Assembly: GCA_032158295.1 (NCBI GenBank)
Contig: CM063260.1
Span: forward strand, 5,527,501-5,591,500
Length of the DNA stretch: 64,000 nucleotides
Source: Pycnopodia helianthoides
Lineage: Eukaryota; Echinodermata; Asteroidea; Forcipulatida; Asteriidae
Reading direction: 5' to 3'
In this document: in pieces, positions 1 through 15,100 of the stretch
How the letters are laid out: each line of letters opens with the position of its first letter
Position numbering within the stretch: the first letter of the stretch is position 1
Translations under genes and position numbers: made by a program
The notes under the pieces: model-generated
Databases searched by the model: none
What the model was told of the DNA's origin: nothing
The model's input: the letters and a program-made list of their open reading frames with translations, nothing else

Positions 1-2916
1 AAAATTTAAAAACTCAAGTTCCTCCCTTCCATGTACATTGTACATTTGTACGAAAAAAAGGGATAAACACAGTCCTTGGCTAGATCCAGACAGGATTTGT
101 GATATTTTCTCCTTTCATTTATTGCATTTCTCCGCATGGCAGGTTTCAAGGAATACTTGATTAGATCTCGGGTCCCTTTACTTGAATTACCGCAACAGGA
201 AAGACAATTTGGGGCTTCACATCCCCGACAAGATTTGACAGAGCTTACTATTGACAAAACAAGACTTCTGCCTAGTGCCCGTTTTAATTTGATTGCAGCG
301 CTTTTCTCTTTATAAACGTAGGTCCAATGATTTGACAAGATGTTGACTACCGTTCCCCAACACTTAAATTAAATACTGTGGAAGACATTTTTTTTTAAAA
401 CACGGACGGTTTTTGAGAATCTGACCGCTGTTAACTAGTCACAGGGGTGAGAGTCTATGCTGACAATAAGGTCTGAAACTAGGATCCAAATTTAAGGAGG
501 TCCATGTATGTTGAAATGATGGCACTTCCACCTTTTAGTAGCCCCTGCTGATTAAAGATTACGGGGAGCTTTTAGAAACGGTATCGCTAGGGCCAGAGGA
601 GCAGATTAAAGAGCAAAATTTTGTCACACCTGGAGAAAGTAACATCAGTGATTTTCTTCACCAGGCAGAGATAAAAGGTCTGAATTTAGATAAAGGCCAT
701 AATTTCAAAGAAGTTACTATAGAAATAAAATCCAAGAGAACACAGGGTTGAATTTTATTCTTAGACTATCGAAACTGTCAGCCCAAATATGTGATCACAA
801 AGAACATACCCTCATTGAGCGCTACATATAGAAAAGGAAACATGGGAATCCAAAAACTGTCCCAAGAACAGCTAAATAAAAATGTCTCTTTTTTCTCGAG
901 ATGAAAAGGATTGCCTCAAGGATCTGAAGAGAGAAATTCCCTCTTCGTCCATGAGATGCTACTCTTGGAGGATAAGTCCTCCCTGGACCCATCCTCCTTG
1001 GACCCATCCTCAGGAGGAATAACATTCTTGTCTGGATGATTCCTACAAGACAACCTCCAGTTGTGTCTTCAGTTACTGAACTACTCGGAATACCTCGCAT
1101 TCATTCCATTGATTGTCTTCGCTCACTAGGCCATTAATCTTTAAGCAAAAGTGCATCTGCCTGTGCATCTGATTTATATAGCACTTTTTTTTTCTTTCTT
1201 TTTTCAGTCTTGCGAGACATTCTGCACTACCTTTACATGTATTCAAATTCATTTGCACGGTTATAGATTTAGTTTGTGATAATGGTGAAACTGCTGCGGA
1301 GTACTCGCTTTGAATCAAGATAAGGTACATGCATGTACAGCGAACCCTAGCTGTTCTGTGTGTACTACACCGAGTATAAGCTGACAGATTAATAAACAGT
1401 TTGTGTTTTTCAACATGTGTTTTTTTCTGCTTTAATTCAAAATGTCAATAGGCTCATCTTTCATGACATCAAGCCTTTAAACTCCTCACAATTAGTGTTT
1501 ACCTTTCTGCTATCCCATTGTTATTCATCCATCAACTTGCAACTGATTATCGTTTTGTTTACAACGGTGCCCTTGTATAGAAATTTGATCTCTTGAATCC
1601 TCATTTTGAGGAAAAGGGGCTGTGGCAAATCTTTCCAATTACCAAGTCTCACTAGGGAGACACTATTCACTAGCTGAAATTTCCATTACTAATCTGTCCG
1701 TATAAAAAAACCAACGTGTAGGTGGGTCAAGACTTTCAAAATTATTCATACAATTTAACCCGTTCCGATCCCGCCAGGGAGCCTAGGGGCATGCAGAAAC
1801 ACACCCCCAAAAGAATAATACTCCAAACATGCATGATTCAAAAAATCTTTCAGGACTTGCGGGATAAACGCATAATTGATTATGAGCGTGCAAGGAAGGC
1901 CGCCATGGTAACATTTATACAATTCAATAATCTAGCACTTGGCAAATTCACGAAATACCTTTTAACCGGTGAGGGGAAAGAGAAAAAAACACAACCAAAC
2001 TAATTCTGAGGTCTTTATTCTGGTCAACCACCGTCGTCGGGAGAAAAAATGCCATACACACTTCTGGTAATTGTTTACGCATGGTTTAACGCTCACTGTG
2101 AGTTCTTTTTTTTTTACACTACAGTTCATAAATGCTGGTGAGACCTCTCGGACTAATGCGATTGCCCTCCGCTAATGTAATAGCCGAGCCCAGGTTATGT
2201 GCTCGCTGTGTAAGCTCGCCAGTATCATGAAAGTATAAACAAGAACCCGCCTGATTGAAAGAGATATGATAATAGATTCAGTGATGCGCTGGCGGTGGTC
2301 ACACACACAGGAATATATATCGAAAGATGGCGTGGAGGGGCGGAATAGAGCCACTAAGCTATCTCATATTATATTGGAAAGGAGACTGGATCAATCTGAT
2401 GTGAAGCAGGGCATCAGTATAGGATTATTTGTTTGCCGAGATGTTTGTCCGTCTGAGGCACTTTGCCCTGTTCTAGATCGCGGCATCCTCCCAACAAACA
2501 CGTGTCACCAGAATTGTTTTTGTCCTTTTGTGGGCATTTGTTTGTAATGAAGAGGAAGACCCTCGCAGGAAGTAGGGAGGAAGGGAAGGGAAGTGGGACG
2601 GATTGGCATTTGTTTTCAAAATTGATCATTTGTGGTTCTTGTTTTTGTTCCGGTTACTGTTAGTTTCCGACCGAATGAAAAAAAAAAATGTATGCAGTGC
2701 TGAAATCAAATTTAAACGCAAAGCACCAAAGCTGCACGAAGGTCTTCAATCATTGTGTCTCGTCAGGAGCACATTAAGGGCTTTCTGACGAGTGGACCTT
2801 CTTGAGGGAGCCCTTGCATCTTGAGTGTTATTAAAGGGCAGATGCCCGAGCATTTGTCACACTATACTCTTGTTCTGCTAGGGGTCGGGTTAGAGATGAC
2901 CCCACCACAAACTTAC
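1..2916. other. Left flank, calsyntenin intron 3 (no exon recognised)
   Basis: Should be intronic for calsyntenin, whose third coding exon ends at 2917 with a good GTAAGT donor on the minus strand. I looked on the minus strand for the next expected segment (end of cadherin repeat 2, with the conserved Tyr-Asp-Cys-Gly) and did not find it, so it probably lies beyond the left edge. The open frames here do not resemble a protein I know. No clear repeat family was recognised. Confidence 0.5.
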
Positions 2917-3125
2917 CGTCAAAGTCAATGGAGAACGGGACATCATCAGTGGTAATCTCATACTGACAGATGGTGGAGAATGCTGCCGAGCAATCATTAT
3001 CCTTAGCCTCGACAGTCAGGATATTCTCTTCCCTGGTACCCTCACTCACAGTGGCCGAATAGCTGCTCTTCACAAAATGCGGTGGGCTGTCGTTGCTGTC
3101 ATTTACAATGATGTGGACTTCAGTC
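2917..3125 (-). CDS. CLSTN: Calsyntenin coding exon 3 (cadherin repeat 1/2 junction)
   Basis: 209 bases. The acceptor reads CTGGTAG and the donor GTAAGT. It begins by completing an Arg codon (AG|G), then encodes TEVHIIVNDSNDSPPHF, the linker between the two cadherin repeats with its Ca-binding DxND-type motif. Cadherin repeat 2 follows up to VPFSIDFDG. The first base of the next Gly codon is left at the donor. Confidence 0.93.
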
Positions 3126-6100
3126 CTACCAGGCAAATAAACGGCACGATGTTATTAAATGTTATCACATCTTATCATGTACATGAATGGAGGATTCCTG
3201 ATTTCCTGGACTTCTCATCAGATCCTCATCACTCTGATGAAATTGTGAACACAGTTAATCAATTTCTGAGATGTTTGAGTATTTATCAGTACAAATTGAC
3301 AATCAACTCTTAGACTTTCCTTTATTAAGCCTTTCTTTTTTGGCTCGCTGTTTTCATTTATTTTATTTAAATCTTTCTGGTAATGAAACCAAGGGATCCC
3401 AAAAACCGACTTTAAACACCATGACCCGTAGGCCTGAAGATACCGAATATTAAGAAGACGATGACAAAATGCTCATTTTTAGAAGTGGGAGGAAAACCCA
3501 CAAAATTAGGCAGCTGGACTGAAAACCCAATCAGGTAGGGATAAAAACAAATCAATCCACATGCAAAGCTCCAATCCCAGACGAGATTCAAACCAAGGTC
3601 AGAGGTGAAAAGCCCGGGAAAGAGATCACTTAGCCAACCTGATCCTCAGGTTACAGTACATTAACATCTCAAAAACAAAACTGTTTGTTTTAAGGCATCC
3701 ACTGGATTACCTTTTTATCATGGACCACCTGGATGAATGTGAAAATTCCTGGAAAATGGCTTGCGTGTCTGGGTCCCCCTTATTATTCTATGATACCTTA
3801 AACCTCTCCGATGTTACAATTCAGGAGGTTTACAGACTCTGTGCATTACCACAAATGCTGACTGCTTTACTTCTCTTAACAGAATTTGAAGGCTAAAGGA
3901 GATTTTAAGTGAATCTTGAAATCAGGAAAAAATCACATGCCAGCTTGATGGAGGAAAATAGGCTGTGGAGTATGACCCCTTTGCTGCAGGAGTCTTCTTC
4001 AAAGACAGATAATCTAACTTTGATTAGGACAGGAAATAGACACAGCTCAATTAACAGAATGACTCATCGCAAAGCCTGCTACTTTACAATCATCTATCAG
4101 ATTCAGCGCCAGGATATTGTGGCATCTCACCCCGGCTGCTCTACTCCCCCAGTTTTCCCATCATTCATCACCATTCCCACAAAATAGCACAAACTTCGCA
4201 CTACATGTAGTAACCACAAAGTTGGGATTTTTTTAACTCTAGGCATACATGTATGTTTAGTTGCAGCCGACTTACCAGGTAAATTTCCATTGTTTGCGTA
4301 GTTCTGAGTATGCACACACTTCCGCAAGAACAATACCTTTACATGTACCTGTTAAGTCTGCTGCCACCTAGTGTCCCGAAAAGTCTCCCATCGCACACTC
4401 TTCTACAATCCCGGCCAAAATGCTTGGGCCACGTGACAATAAGCATACCTCCCCAGTCTCTGCTCCCCCGCTCAATGTTGTTAACCCCAGCTGGAGCTGG
4501 AACGGGGGCCGAGGGTGGGGGCCCAACAAGATTTGGCCGGAATTGTAGAGATCACCCTAAAGACTGCCTAGCCAATCTCTTTTGAACAAAAATGGTTTTC
4601 ATAAATGTCCAGGATGATCAACTGGGAGGCTGTACAACTGATTCTCTTCAAGTGTTTCCAATATTTGACTGAAAGGGCAAGAAGGTCAAGCTCCAAAAAC
4701 ACTTCCATTCCTGCAGGCCTCGACTTAACCTACAGGGCACCAACAGAAACTGCTGTGGTGCCCTGTGCTCTTGCTGTGGTGCCCTTCGCAAGGTTTCAAA
4801 TTCAATACCTCATAGAAGTGCCCCGTACCGGTGGGAAAATTGCTGTGCCCCTTCAAGAGAGAAGTTCAAGGCCTGTTCCTGCACATGAATGTAAATCATG
4901 GGTCCCATGGTGTAATACAACATTGGAAAGATATCTATGTTACTGGCATTTGAGTACATTGTACATGTAAATTCGAAGCTTAAACTGGTTTTTCATCACT
5001 TGAATACCCTTTCTTTGCCTCATTTAAGCAGACACTTTTGAAATGTTACTTTGTGCGACTAGTGTAGTTTGTGTTTTACTTCATAAAGATGACCTGTGGT
5101 AATATTAAATGGCAACGGAAACTACAGGTATCCACATTACATTAACAAATACTCAGGGCTCAAATGTTTAGGAAAAATCCACAAGACTGTAGCTCAAAAC
5201 TTTCGACCGAAATGTTTTTACAACCGGAATAAAAATTGAGAAAAAAACTTTCCACACAGTTTAGTGTTTATTTCAACAAGCACTAAGAGAAGATTTCTCA
5301 CTTGTGGTATTATGGGTAAATACTTTGATACTTATGTAACAGAATTGAAAGACTCAAAGCCAGCGTTTGAACACAATTTCTTTTGGTATTTAGAGATGTA
5401 CACAGTATTATTATTCAATTGAAAAAAAAGGGCCCAAGGGACTTGTCCAAGACCACCACACTTGTCCCATCTGGTCTGAGTTTACTGGTCAGGTGCTAAA
5501 ATCACTGGCTTTTGGCCTGCGGTCCAGTGTTATTACTCAATTGAAAAAACACAAGACTGCCAGACTTGTCCAGTTGTGAGTTTACTGGCCTCGACGGATC
5601 ACTGGCCTGTGGTTTGCGGTCCCAGTGAGTTTACTGGCCACGACGGATCACTGGCCTGTGGTTTGCGGTCCCAGTGATATTTAATAAAGCCCTGTAATAC
5701 TGACCTATGTGAGGTCCTTTGTGGCATGCCATTATCCATTGCCTGGATGTTGAACCGCCATCCAGACTGGCTCTTCTGGCAATCCAAAGCATCTAGCGTT
5801 GCTGCCTTCAAGATGGCCTCCCCTGTGTTGCCCACGGAAACAGTGAAGGGAACGCCGGCCTCCGGGTCGATCAGATACCGTACGATTTCGCCATCAGGCC
5901 CATGGTCTTCATCTCGTGCAATCAGTTGCGGATGGAGTGAAACCAGACCGGTGGTTTTATTGACCTCTCCATGGTAAATCTTTTCGTCAAAGTATGGTTT
6001 TGTGTTTGTTGTGTCTTCTGAAAATGAAAAAGATGACAGGAAATAAAGAGGTTGAATTTACAAAAAATAGATAATGGCTTGACAACAAATACTCAACCCT

Positions 6101-9100
6101 TACTCAGGCATATTTGCAAATAACCTCAATCCTCCAATATCCTTTTCTAGACTCCTCTGCACACCAAAAATTGTTTGGAATTTGGTAAGATTGGAATGCC
6201 TGACATAAGCAATTGTTATCTGGGCCTGCACCCCTCAGTCCCTCTGAATCCGTCAATTTGGCACAGAGGATAGCAGGATGTGGGAGGGTAAGGGTTAAAC
6301 ATGAGTCATACAAGTACTGTAAATAAAGTTAATACTTTAAAGGTTTCAATAGTGTCGGTTTAGTTACTTCCAAGAATAACAGTACCAGATGAAGTCACCT
6401 CACAGGATGTAATGTCACTATTTTAACTGACACAGCAAATTGGATGATTTAGACATACGGTGAACACACCCTCTTGAGCATTTGTCATCATAAAACAACA
6501 CATGTACAGAGAATGTACATTACTGTACTCTACCATGTCTACATAAAGCAGACACTGCCGTAGTAGAACAGTTCAATTTAAACAACAAAACATTATGTCC
6601 ACCATGAGTTAAATTTGAAGTTTGAATGGTAAGGGCTTGATTTTTTTTGGGGGGGGGGAACAAACCCTAAGATCGCAGGACTTGTAGCTCAGAATCTTTA
6701 CAGGACCAGAATTTTATTTACAAGTCCAGAATCTCGTTTTGAAAAATTACTATATGTATTAAATCAAAAACTAACCCCACAAAGTGCAATCTCCTATCCC
6801 AACCTGTGTGTACGGAAGAAATTATGCCCTTATTTATGACGGACTATTTTTAGGTCAATCCACACTCATCACCGTGGGAGGGAAATGACAGGGCGGAGGG
6901 GGCCAGACTGTCCAAGAGGAAGCCGTCATGTTCACATGACCCGGCACCAGACAAGACTCTAACCACTGTCTGACTTTCATTACAAAATTTGTCATTGGTG
7001 AGGTTTTTGAATTCACAATGGTTCAAATGAACTAAGTTCACACTAAACTATTCATCCAAAACCGAGACTCTAGGTCTACCCCCACCAGGTGTCTTTGGCA
7101 GCGTGTAAATATGTCTAGACAATATTGTGTTCATATAATTTTTTGCCCGATAACTCTGGTAATCTTACCCACTAGGTCCTTTTTTCTACTTTGAAAGAAG
7201 AATGAAAATTTGATTCAAATTGTTCAAGATTTGTTTAATGAACAAGGTTAGGTTCTTACAGGAAAAAAAATGGGAGCATTCTGAACCAAAATCTTTTCAA
7301 TTTTGCCAAAGCACGCTGCTTTGAAACAAGGTCCTCTGTAATGTTTTTTACTTGATGTTTATGTTTGGTTTTAAAAACACTACAATCTGGAGCATTTTAA
7401 TGGTTTTATTTTATGATTTGTGTGAATTTGATCTTAAATCTCTAAATACCAACTACACCTCTAGTCCAAGTCAGGTGATTTTAGCGCCAGCAAAATCACT
7501 GCTGGTTTAAGACAGAAGCAGTCTAGTGTCTCATTTTCACGACGACCACGAGTTGAAGATTTTCTAGGGATTTTTTTCCACTTGACAAAAATAACTCCAT
7601 GTCAAAATTTCTCAACAGGCAATATTAACTTCAACACCCATTTTCCAATTTAGAATATATTATGATGACAGTTTGCAGCGCAGTAAAAAAAAAATCTTTT
7701 CTCTTGTTAGTTTAGAGAAAAAGAACTACCACAACTCAGAATCAGAGATTTCATGTAAAAATTGGTGTTACAGCAAATCGTACTAGATTGTATTCACCAC
7801 CGTGTAGAGTTTTAAATCAGTTTTACCACTGACTAATTTGTTGTATTTTTCAGACACTATTTGTTTACACAGACTGAAATTCTAATGGTTTTTAGCCTTC
7901 GATTAAAAAATTGGCAGTTCGCACCTGTTGCCCCAACTCCAATCAATTATAATGAGAGCAAGCGCAAAAGGGAACCAGCCTATAGATCCATTCATTATTT
8001 CCATTAAAACACACAAGTTTGTTATTCGACTCTCTTGTTACAAACAATAATTGCCCTCGGGTATGGAACAATGTCATAATTTAACCTTCTTGATTCTAAC
8101 AACAACCACGGCTGGTACGGCTCAGATCAAATATCTCATGGACAAAATTGGGAACTTGAGGGATAAATGGAGTCACACAGTCATTTACTTATCTTTGAGA
8201 GGGCAAGGGCCATTTTCATTTTGCAGAGAGGGCACTTCCAAGTCCAAGGGAAACAGAGGCACTGGCCTCAGTGTCCGCCCTATAATTCCAGGCGCATTTC
8301 AATTTACTTGGGAAATCTTAACACATCGAATAAATGCTTTACCAGTTAATTTGATGAACATTTTTGTAATAGATTTATTGGATGATTAAATATTTTCACT
8401 GTGAATGGATTCGTTGAAAATTTTTCAAATAAATCCATTAACTTGTAAAAATGTTAACATTTTTCTGGTTGATTCGTTCTCATTGTAATGTAATTCACTT
8501 TAAAAGGCAAAAATTATAGGTTAAAGTCCCCTTTATGTAATGCATTTCCAGCATCTACCACAATATAGACGGATCGTTATTTTGCTGAATTGCAGAAAAA
8601 ATAACTACAAAGGCCAACACGAAGAAGAGTTCAAGTCCACAGCACAAATCCTTGGCCTACTCTACATGACTATACTCTCACACACATCTTTTGTTTCAAT
8701 CAATGAATGACTAAAAACAGGTGTTTCTCTCAAATCATTGAAAGGGTGATTTGATTTGACAGGTTGTAGTTTATGCAGCGTTTATGTGACAGCCTCCAGT
8801 TACCCTCCACAATATTGTAGAATGTGACTTTTCAAAACTTATCAATAAAGCATTTAACGACTGGGAAAATTACTTGTTGGTTTCTGAAATCGGAAACTTC
8901 AGGAAGGTCCACAGACTTCATGATTTGTACATGGGGGATGGTCACTAGACCGGCAGTAATTCAGTCACTTCACTACACTAGGGTCTACCAGAGCTGTGTA
9001 TTGAGGGAGTTGCGACAACTTTGGATTAGAGGCCACTTTCAGTCCCCCAAAATGCTTATTGTTTTTTCACAACAATTACAATCGCACCTTCCACAATCAT

Positions 9101-12100
9101 CGTTCAATTTCCTCTTCTCCTGTGTCACCCCACACTAAAGTGTGTGCAGTTAGATAAGATTGGAATACCTGACCCATTTTTGTTTTTTGTTGGTTTTTTT
9201 TGGGGGGGGGGAATACTGGCCCCAATCTTTCTGAATTCACCCCTTTGGTAATTGGATTTAACAGAAGGAATTGGAACCTAAAATGAACACATAACAGTAC
9301 ATTGTGCAGTAATCTAACAACCTTTCCAATGAAATATTCACATTTTCCGAGATAAACTCATCTTCCTCACTTATTCCATCTACAGATTTCCAGCTACACC
9401 TTGCAATCAAGCTCTTCTTCTTCTTTTTTGTCACCAAGCAACCCTTCACCATCATCCATGTGCATATCCTATCTGTAATGAGGTTGCTTCTCAAGACCCT
9501 ACCCAAGACAGTGTCTATCACAACACTCTCCATTCCTTCTTTGTAAGCGGACAATGATATCAGTGAAAACCACCTGGGCCGAGATGTCCTCCGAATCAAT
9601 TCCGCCTGCTCTACGAGGGTCTATGGACTTTGCATGGGAAAACACTTCCGCTGAATACAAGTACAGATCTATGTTAACACGCCGGGGGTGTTACACTGTC
9701 AGATGTTTTTTAAAGACAAGCCATTCTTTTGCTATCCGCTACGGGCAGGACCTGTTGAGGGAGCCCTTTCGGGGGAAACAGCAATGTCGCACGGTCATAT
9801 GAAATGTCGGCTCATTTTAACGAAATCTAAGGCTTGAAAATCCATCAAGTTAAGGCACAGGATAAACCTGAGCTTGGCAACACTGCCTAACTCAGAAATA
9901 ACTTAATCGATACCCAACTTAACTGCCAGCGTAAATATCATGTTCCATTTTCCATTAACACTAACAGTAACGTTAAAACACAAACTTAATCTCGGAGTCC
10001 TGGACAACCAATGACTGTCTGTTGTTCTTTTTCTTCCAAGAGCAAAATTGGAAACCTAGTATAGCATGTCACTATATAAAAAGGTGAAAATGCTTAGACT
10101 AGACTCAGTTTATTTACAACAGGTTTGCATGTACAATTAGGTGGCCAACTACTACTTGAATGTTGCATTCTTTCTAAGGAGCTTGTAAAAAAAGTACAGC
10201 GATTGCACAATATCAACAAGTATTTCAACTGAACTCCAGCAGTTTGATTCATGTACACTAATGGATCTGTGTTTCCACACAATGCCTTAACAATGCTCCA
10301 AAACTGAACAGCGTACACATTTCTGAACGAGCGTTTTTAATGAGAAAACGGTGTCGTGGAAACCACACAGCCTGTATACAACTTTGATTTGAAGGGGGAA
10401 AAAAAACAACAAGGTCAGATGATGAATCTGTGGGGCGGACTCACACGGCTTTTCAAGCCGAGCGTTTACTCTGCAAATCGTAACAATGAGTCTAGATTAG
10501 AATCATACAATGAAAGGGGGAAATCGCCATTCAAACCGCACACAATAAGATTTGTGGCCCCATTGTTGCATATGGGGGAATTTTGTCGCTCGGCACACCG
10601 CAGACAGGCGCTTGCGGTTCAAGGAGGGGAACCTTTTGTAGCTCGCTGCTTAGAAATCGGCAGTTGGGGTTCACACGATCTCACATATTAAATGTGGTTA
10701 GTGTAAAAAATGACATTACGCTGATACACTTCATGTTAAATGTACACTGAATAGGGTACAGGCACGCACGTTACATTGTACTCGTACAATAGTGTTGTAC
10801 ACTACATCAGGCCTGAGATTTCACAGAGACAGCGGCGTCTGTTGGCCGGCATGCTCTTTCTCTTCCTCCCTAGCTATAGACCATCCCCGAGATATCCCAC
10901 TATTCTTTGCCACTGTGCCCTTAAGAAAAGTAGCATTTCTCAAAACAAATTATGAGCTTCCACTTTTTGTAAAGAGACTGTGAAAGTGTTGTACACTGCT
11001 CTGATAAATATGCCATTTTGTTTCTTTCTCGCGTTAACACAAGGTACGTGGAAAAAATCAAGGTTCCATTGTATAGAAATGTTTAAATTGCACAGTCTAT
11101 TGTGCACACCTTTGGAAAAGCGAGTCTTTCTCTCAGATGTAAACAATTTTGTTTTTAAATCCTACACAAAAACACCTGTCTCATTTTGTAATGTCAGAGA
11201 TTTTTTGAGCAGCTGATGCGAATATTTCTAGAGAGAGGGAGAGGCTTCCAGGAGTACTATTCACGTTCATGAGCAATCGTACCTCCACTTAGCGGCTACT
11301 CTACCACTACGCACCGTATCAAAATGCAGATGTTCCATTACAACACCCATACAGTTCCTGAAAAACATTAACAGGGGGCTAATGATAACATTCTTCTCCG
11401 CGGTTCTTTCCGTTGTCATGGATGCAACCTCACCTTAATGATCCTATGAAAATACGTTCAAGACTGCTTTTTCGACAAATCAAAACACAGGGGGGGTGTT
11501 GTTTCTTTTACAATTTACACAACTCAACGGGCACAACAGTATTAGTAGTATTAGTAGTGTTTATTTTGCAGTTGCTTCTACATGTAGTTCCAAGCAGTAT
11601 TAACATTTCGCTCCGTATGGTCCTTGAACACAAAATGGATATATTCTCAAATCAATCATTGGTTTCCTACATCCTTTCTAGTAAAATGAGCTTTATACAA
11701 GTTGGCTACAGATGCAAGTCTGATAATTCACAGAGGCAATGAAGGCAATTGCCTCATGGTCATTTGCCTTGGTGCCCCTTCAAATATTCCTCGCGTAAAT
11801 TTAAGTTTCCTTCATAGAGCCGCCCTTTACTAAGGAAAACTGCCTTGTTCTTATCGGAACAATGTATCAATCAATCCTGAGGGCTCAATTTCACAAAGCA
11901 CTCATCTTTAGGAGAGTTGTCAACATCGCCATAGTGATTTGTATTGTGACTACACTTTGCTTAGCAATTAAGATTGAAACACATCTTAAGATCAATTGTA
12001 GCTCTTTGTAAAATCAAGCCCTTGGTCATGTTTCACTTCTTTTTTTTTTACAGAAAGGCAAAAATTATGCATGGCTCTTTTAGGTTTACCATTTTATGAA

Positions 12101-15100
12101 GCATAAACAGAAAGTTCTATCTTTTCAAAAAAAGATGCAATTCCTGAACTCGAAGTCAGTGAGACAAAAGTGATTGATGGGGAATCTGGGTATCTCGAGA
12201 CACTGAGGTAGTAGACACTTGATATACGTCAAGGGCCAGATGTTAGGATCCTTGCAGTGGAAAATAATTTGCTCATATTCAACCCATGGCAAGATCCTCT
12301 CCATCTGTTATAATAAAAAAATTGTTTCTGGCTTAAGGGATGAATTACAAGATGATTTATAAGATGGCTGTATTACCTTTCCTCATCTAAAACTTAATTA
12401 TTATCACGGACTGCTGTAATTTTTACGAAAATAGAGGTCATGGTCCAATAGGGTTTAGTGAACTTGACCATGTTGACACTCAACTGTAAGATTTAAAACT
12501 TGACGGGGCTGGATGTTTGGATTCCATTATATTGTTCTCTTCCTTAGAAAAGATAACTTCTTTAAAAATTCAAACCATTTCACATACTACATTGGTTGAG
12601 CACATGACTTTTTTTCTTTTTTTTAAGATATCGTCAAAAATACTTCTTTAGATTCAGAATCAAATTGAATTGATCAGTGCATTATTTGGTAACTCTAACA
12701 TATTTCATAATTAAAATACTTAAATAACTTGTTATGGAGTTAACATTTCTTCTTAACATTTTTAGATTCAATTTGTATTTAAGTGCACAAGTTATTGAAG
12801 ATTTCATATTATCAGTAGGTTTGTTTCAACACTTATTTCTGTAAAGTGTCTTAGAGCATATAATTTGTGCCGAGATAAACTTTGTATTACTATTATTGTT
12901 ATTGCCTTAAGAGAAAATAAAGGTAATAATACAAAGTTCTTATAAAGTGCACATATCCTAGACACTAGATCAAGGCACTGAACAAATAGAGAATTAACAA
13001 TAAACAGATTAATGAGCTCTGAACAGTTCAGTCTTCAACAGTTTTTTGAATTTCATCATTGAGTCAGACTGGCAGATTTCTGGAGGGAGTTGGTTCCATA
13101 GGTGGGGGCCGCTATCCAAAGGCACCCTGACCAACCACTTTCTTACAGATGGTTGGAGTAAGTGTGGTTGTGTCATACAGTTTACAGAGTCGGCTGTCAC
13201 GATGATAAATGGAGAGAAGATTGTTGAGGTAGACAGGTGAGATTCAAAACTGCTTTTTCTATTTTGATTTGTACAAATTCCCTGATAAATCTTGATTGCA
13301 CCATTTTGTGAGTCAGATTCACTCAAGTTACTTTGTAATACACATATGGGATGCAATATCTTTACTAGATGCACTTTAACTCCCAAAATTGCACACCTTA
13401 GGCACACCTTAGGCTGACAGCAGCTCTGTGGGTGACGTCATAGCAAGGGGTATAAAACATCTAGACAAAATATATCAGTTGCTACTCAAAAGATCATCAT
13501 TTGCTACTCCAGTACCATTCAGTGTGCACAAAACATGTTCAGTCTATGTGTAAAAATTGCAGACAATATCATTACACAATTTCTGGTGGTAATACATTGT
13601 ATTTCTCCTAATGTAGCAAGATGAAACCTAGCAAACTACAAGACTTTTTTTTGTTGATAAACTCCAAAGATAGTCCCCCTTTAAAGGTATTGTATACTTT
13701 TGGTAACAGCTCAAAATCAGTGTCCACATTTTGTGTGATTAAACATATGAATGAACAAACAAACCTGTGAAAGTTTGAGCTCAATTGGTCATCGAGGTCA
13801 CGAGAAAATAGTGAACAGAGATCTTATGTGTTTTCTGTTTTTTTAAATTATCGCGCGCGATACTTGTTTTTCAGAAATGATAGCATTTTAGGCAGAAATA
13901 TTTAAAGGAACCCTTTCTACCATTACTTACTTTAAATCATGTAAGTTATGTGTGAATACGTGAACATTGTGTTTTTTGATCTTACCAATAGTGTACAGGG
14001 CCTTTAATGGATGGAATGACTCAATTATAGGGTAAGCTAGGGGTGACCTGATACAAGGATGCATTCAGGAGCATGAATAGCCTGTCCCAGGGTGCACATC
14101 GAACAGTAACACCGTCTGACTCACTGCGTTGCCAATCATGGATGAGTAACCATGGAAACATGATATTATCATAATCTATTGCAAAATAAACAGCGTACAC
14201 AGATGACAATGCAGTAGTTTATGCTTTATGTAGTTGGTGTTCTAGAACTAATCGAGTAACTGATATCATACAGTCGTTTTTTACTGCCATTGTGTAAAAG
14301 TACGTACATGTACTTTGAATAAAAATTACAATTATAATTTACAGTAAGCATAACGATGAATGTTCTCTCATGAATAAGGTAAATTAAGGTTCCAAGTGCT
14401 GATCTTTCAAATAATAATTCTCATGATATCAATCAGGAAATGACTAGAATAAGTATTGTGGTCTAGTTACTGAATCACAATTTCCTGATTAAAGTGTAAT
14501 TCATAACCATAGACAGACGTTAAACCAATGTTGGTATGTAAGGCAGATTGGCTGTTGCCAGCTTGGCGCTAGCCTTGTTAGCTCTGCATAATTCTCTTGT
14601 TGGGAGGATCATCTAAACAAACAAACAAACAAACAATCCCCAAACCGTATCACGAATCACACATCTGGGAATTATTCATTGTTAACAAGCACATACATGT
14701 ACATTAATTTATCATATCGTGAAACGTACATCTGCGATTGTTGTTACTAACAAGCCAAATCACAAAATGTATGAGTGTACAGTCTTTCATGTTCTTAGCT
14801 TTTTTCTCTCTTTCTAAGCGATGATGATACATGGAAAGCTGTTTGCTAAGATTTACTTGTACAGGTTCACTGCACAAAGAGCACCTCCGGCTCGTTTGTT
14901 TTACATGCACAGGGAAAATGTCCCGGAGGTTGCGAAGTATTTGAACATTTTTCTCTAAAAAAGCCTCTCCTCTTCCTTTCTGCTCACCGTGTTGCAATTA
15001 CTGGCCTGGCTACGTCCACCTGTCACCATCTCAAGATTGCAATCACCGGTCAGAGAAGCTAAGGAGCAGCTGAGAGCATCTCCAACCATCGCATCATCGC

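Larger units (their letters stand above)
3126..5704 (-). other. Calsyntenin intron 2
   Basis: Intron between coding exons 2 and 3. It holds a degenerate CAGGCCT-ended element (4714-4872) and a CAGGGCT-ended element (5154-5694) whose edge lies ten bases from the exon 2 splice donor. The remainder is unremarkable AT-rich sequence. Confidence 0.8.

Noticed and set aside
6..338. 110-codon minus-strand open frame with several cysteines (SCRGCEAPNCLSCCG)
   Set aside because: No match to calsyntenin's next domain or to any family I know; no splice sites in the right places. Treated as chance or unidentifiable.
2831..3136. Classical cadherin or protocadherin gene
   Set aside because: The cysteines and the AKDNDCSAAFSTICQYEI and DVPFSID motifs follow calsyntenin, and the signal-peptide exon joins in the correct phase.
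13046..13240. Plus-strand open frame overlapping the LINE fragment
   Set aside because: Shadow of the minus-strand LINE C-terminal motif.
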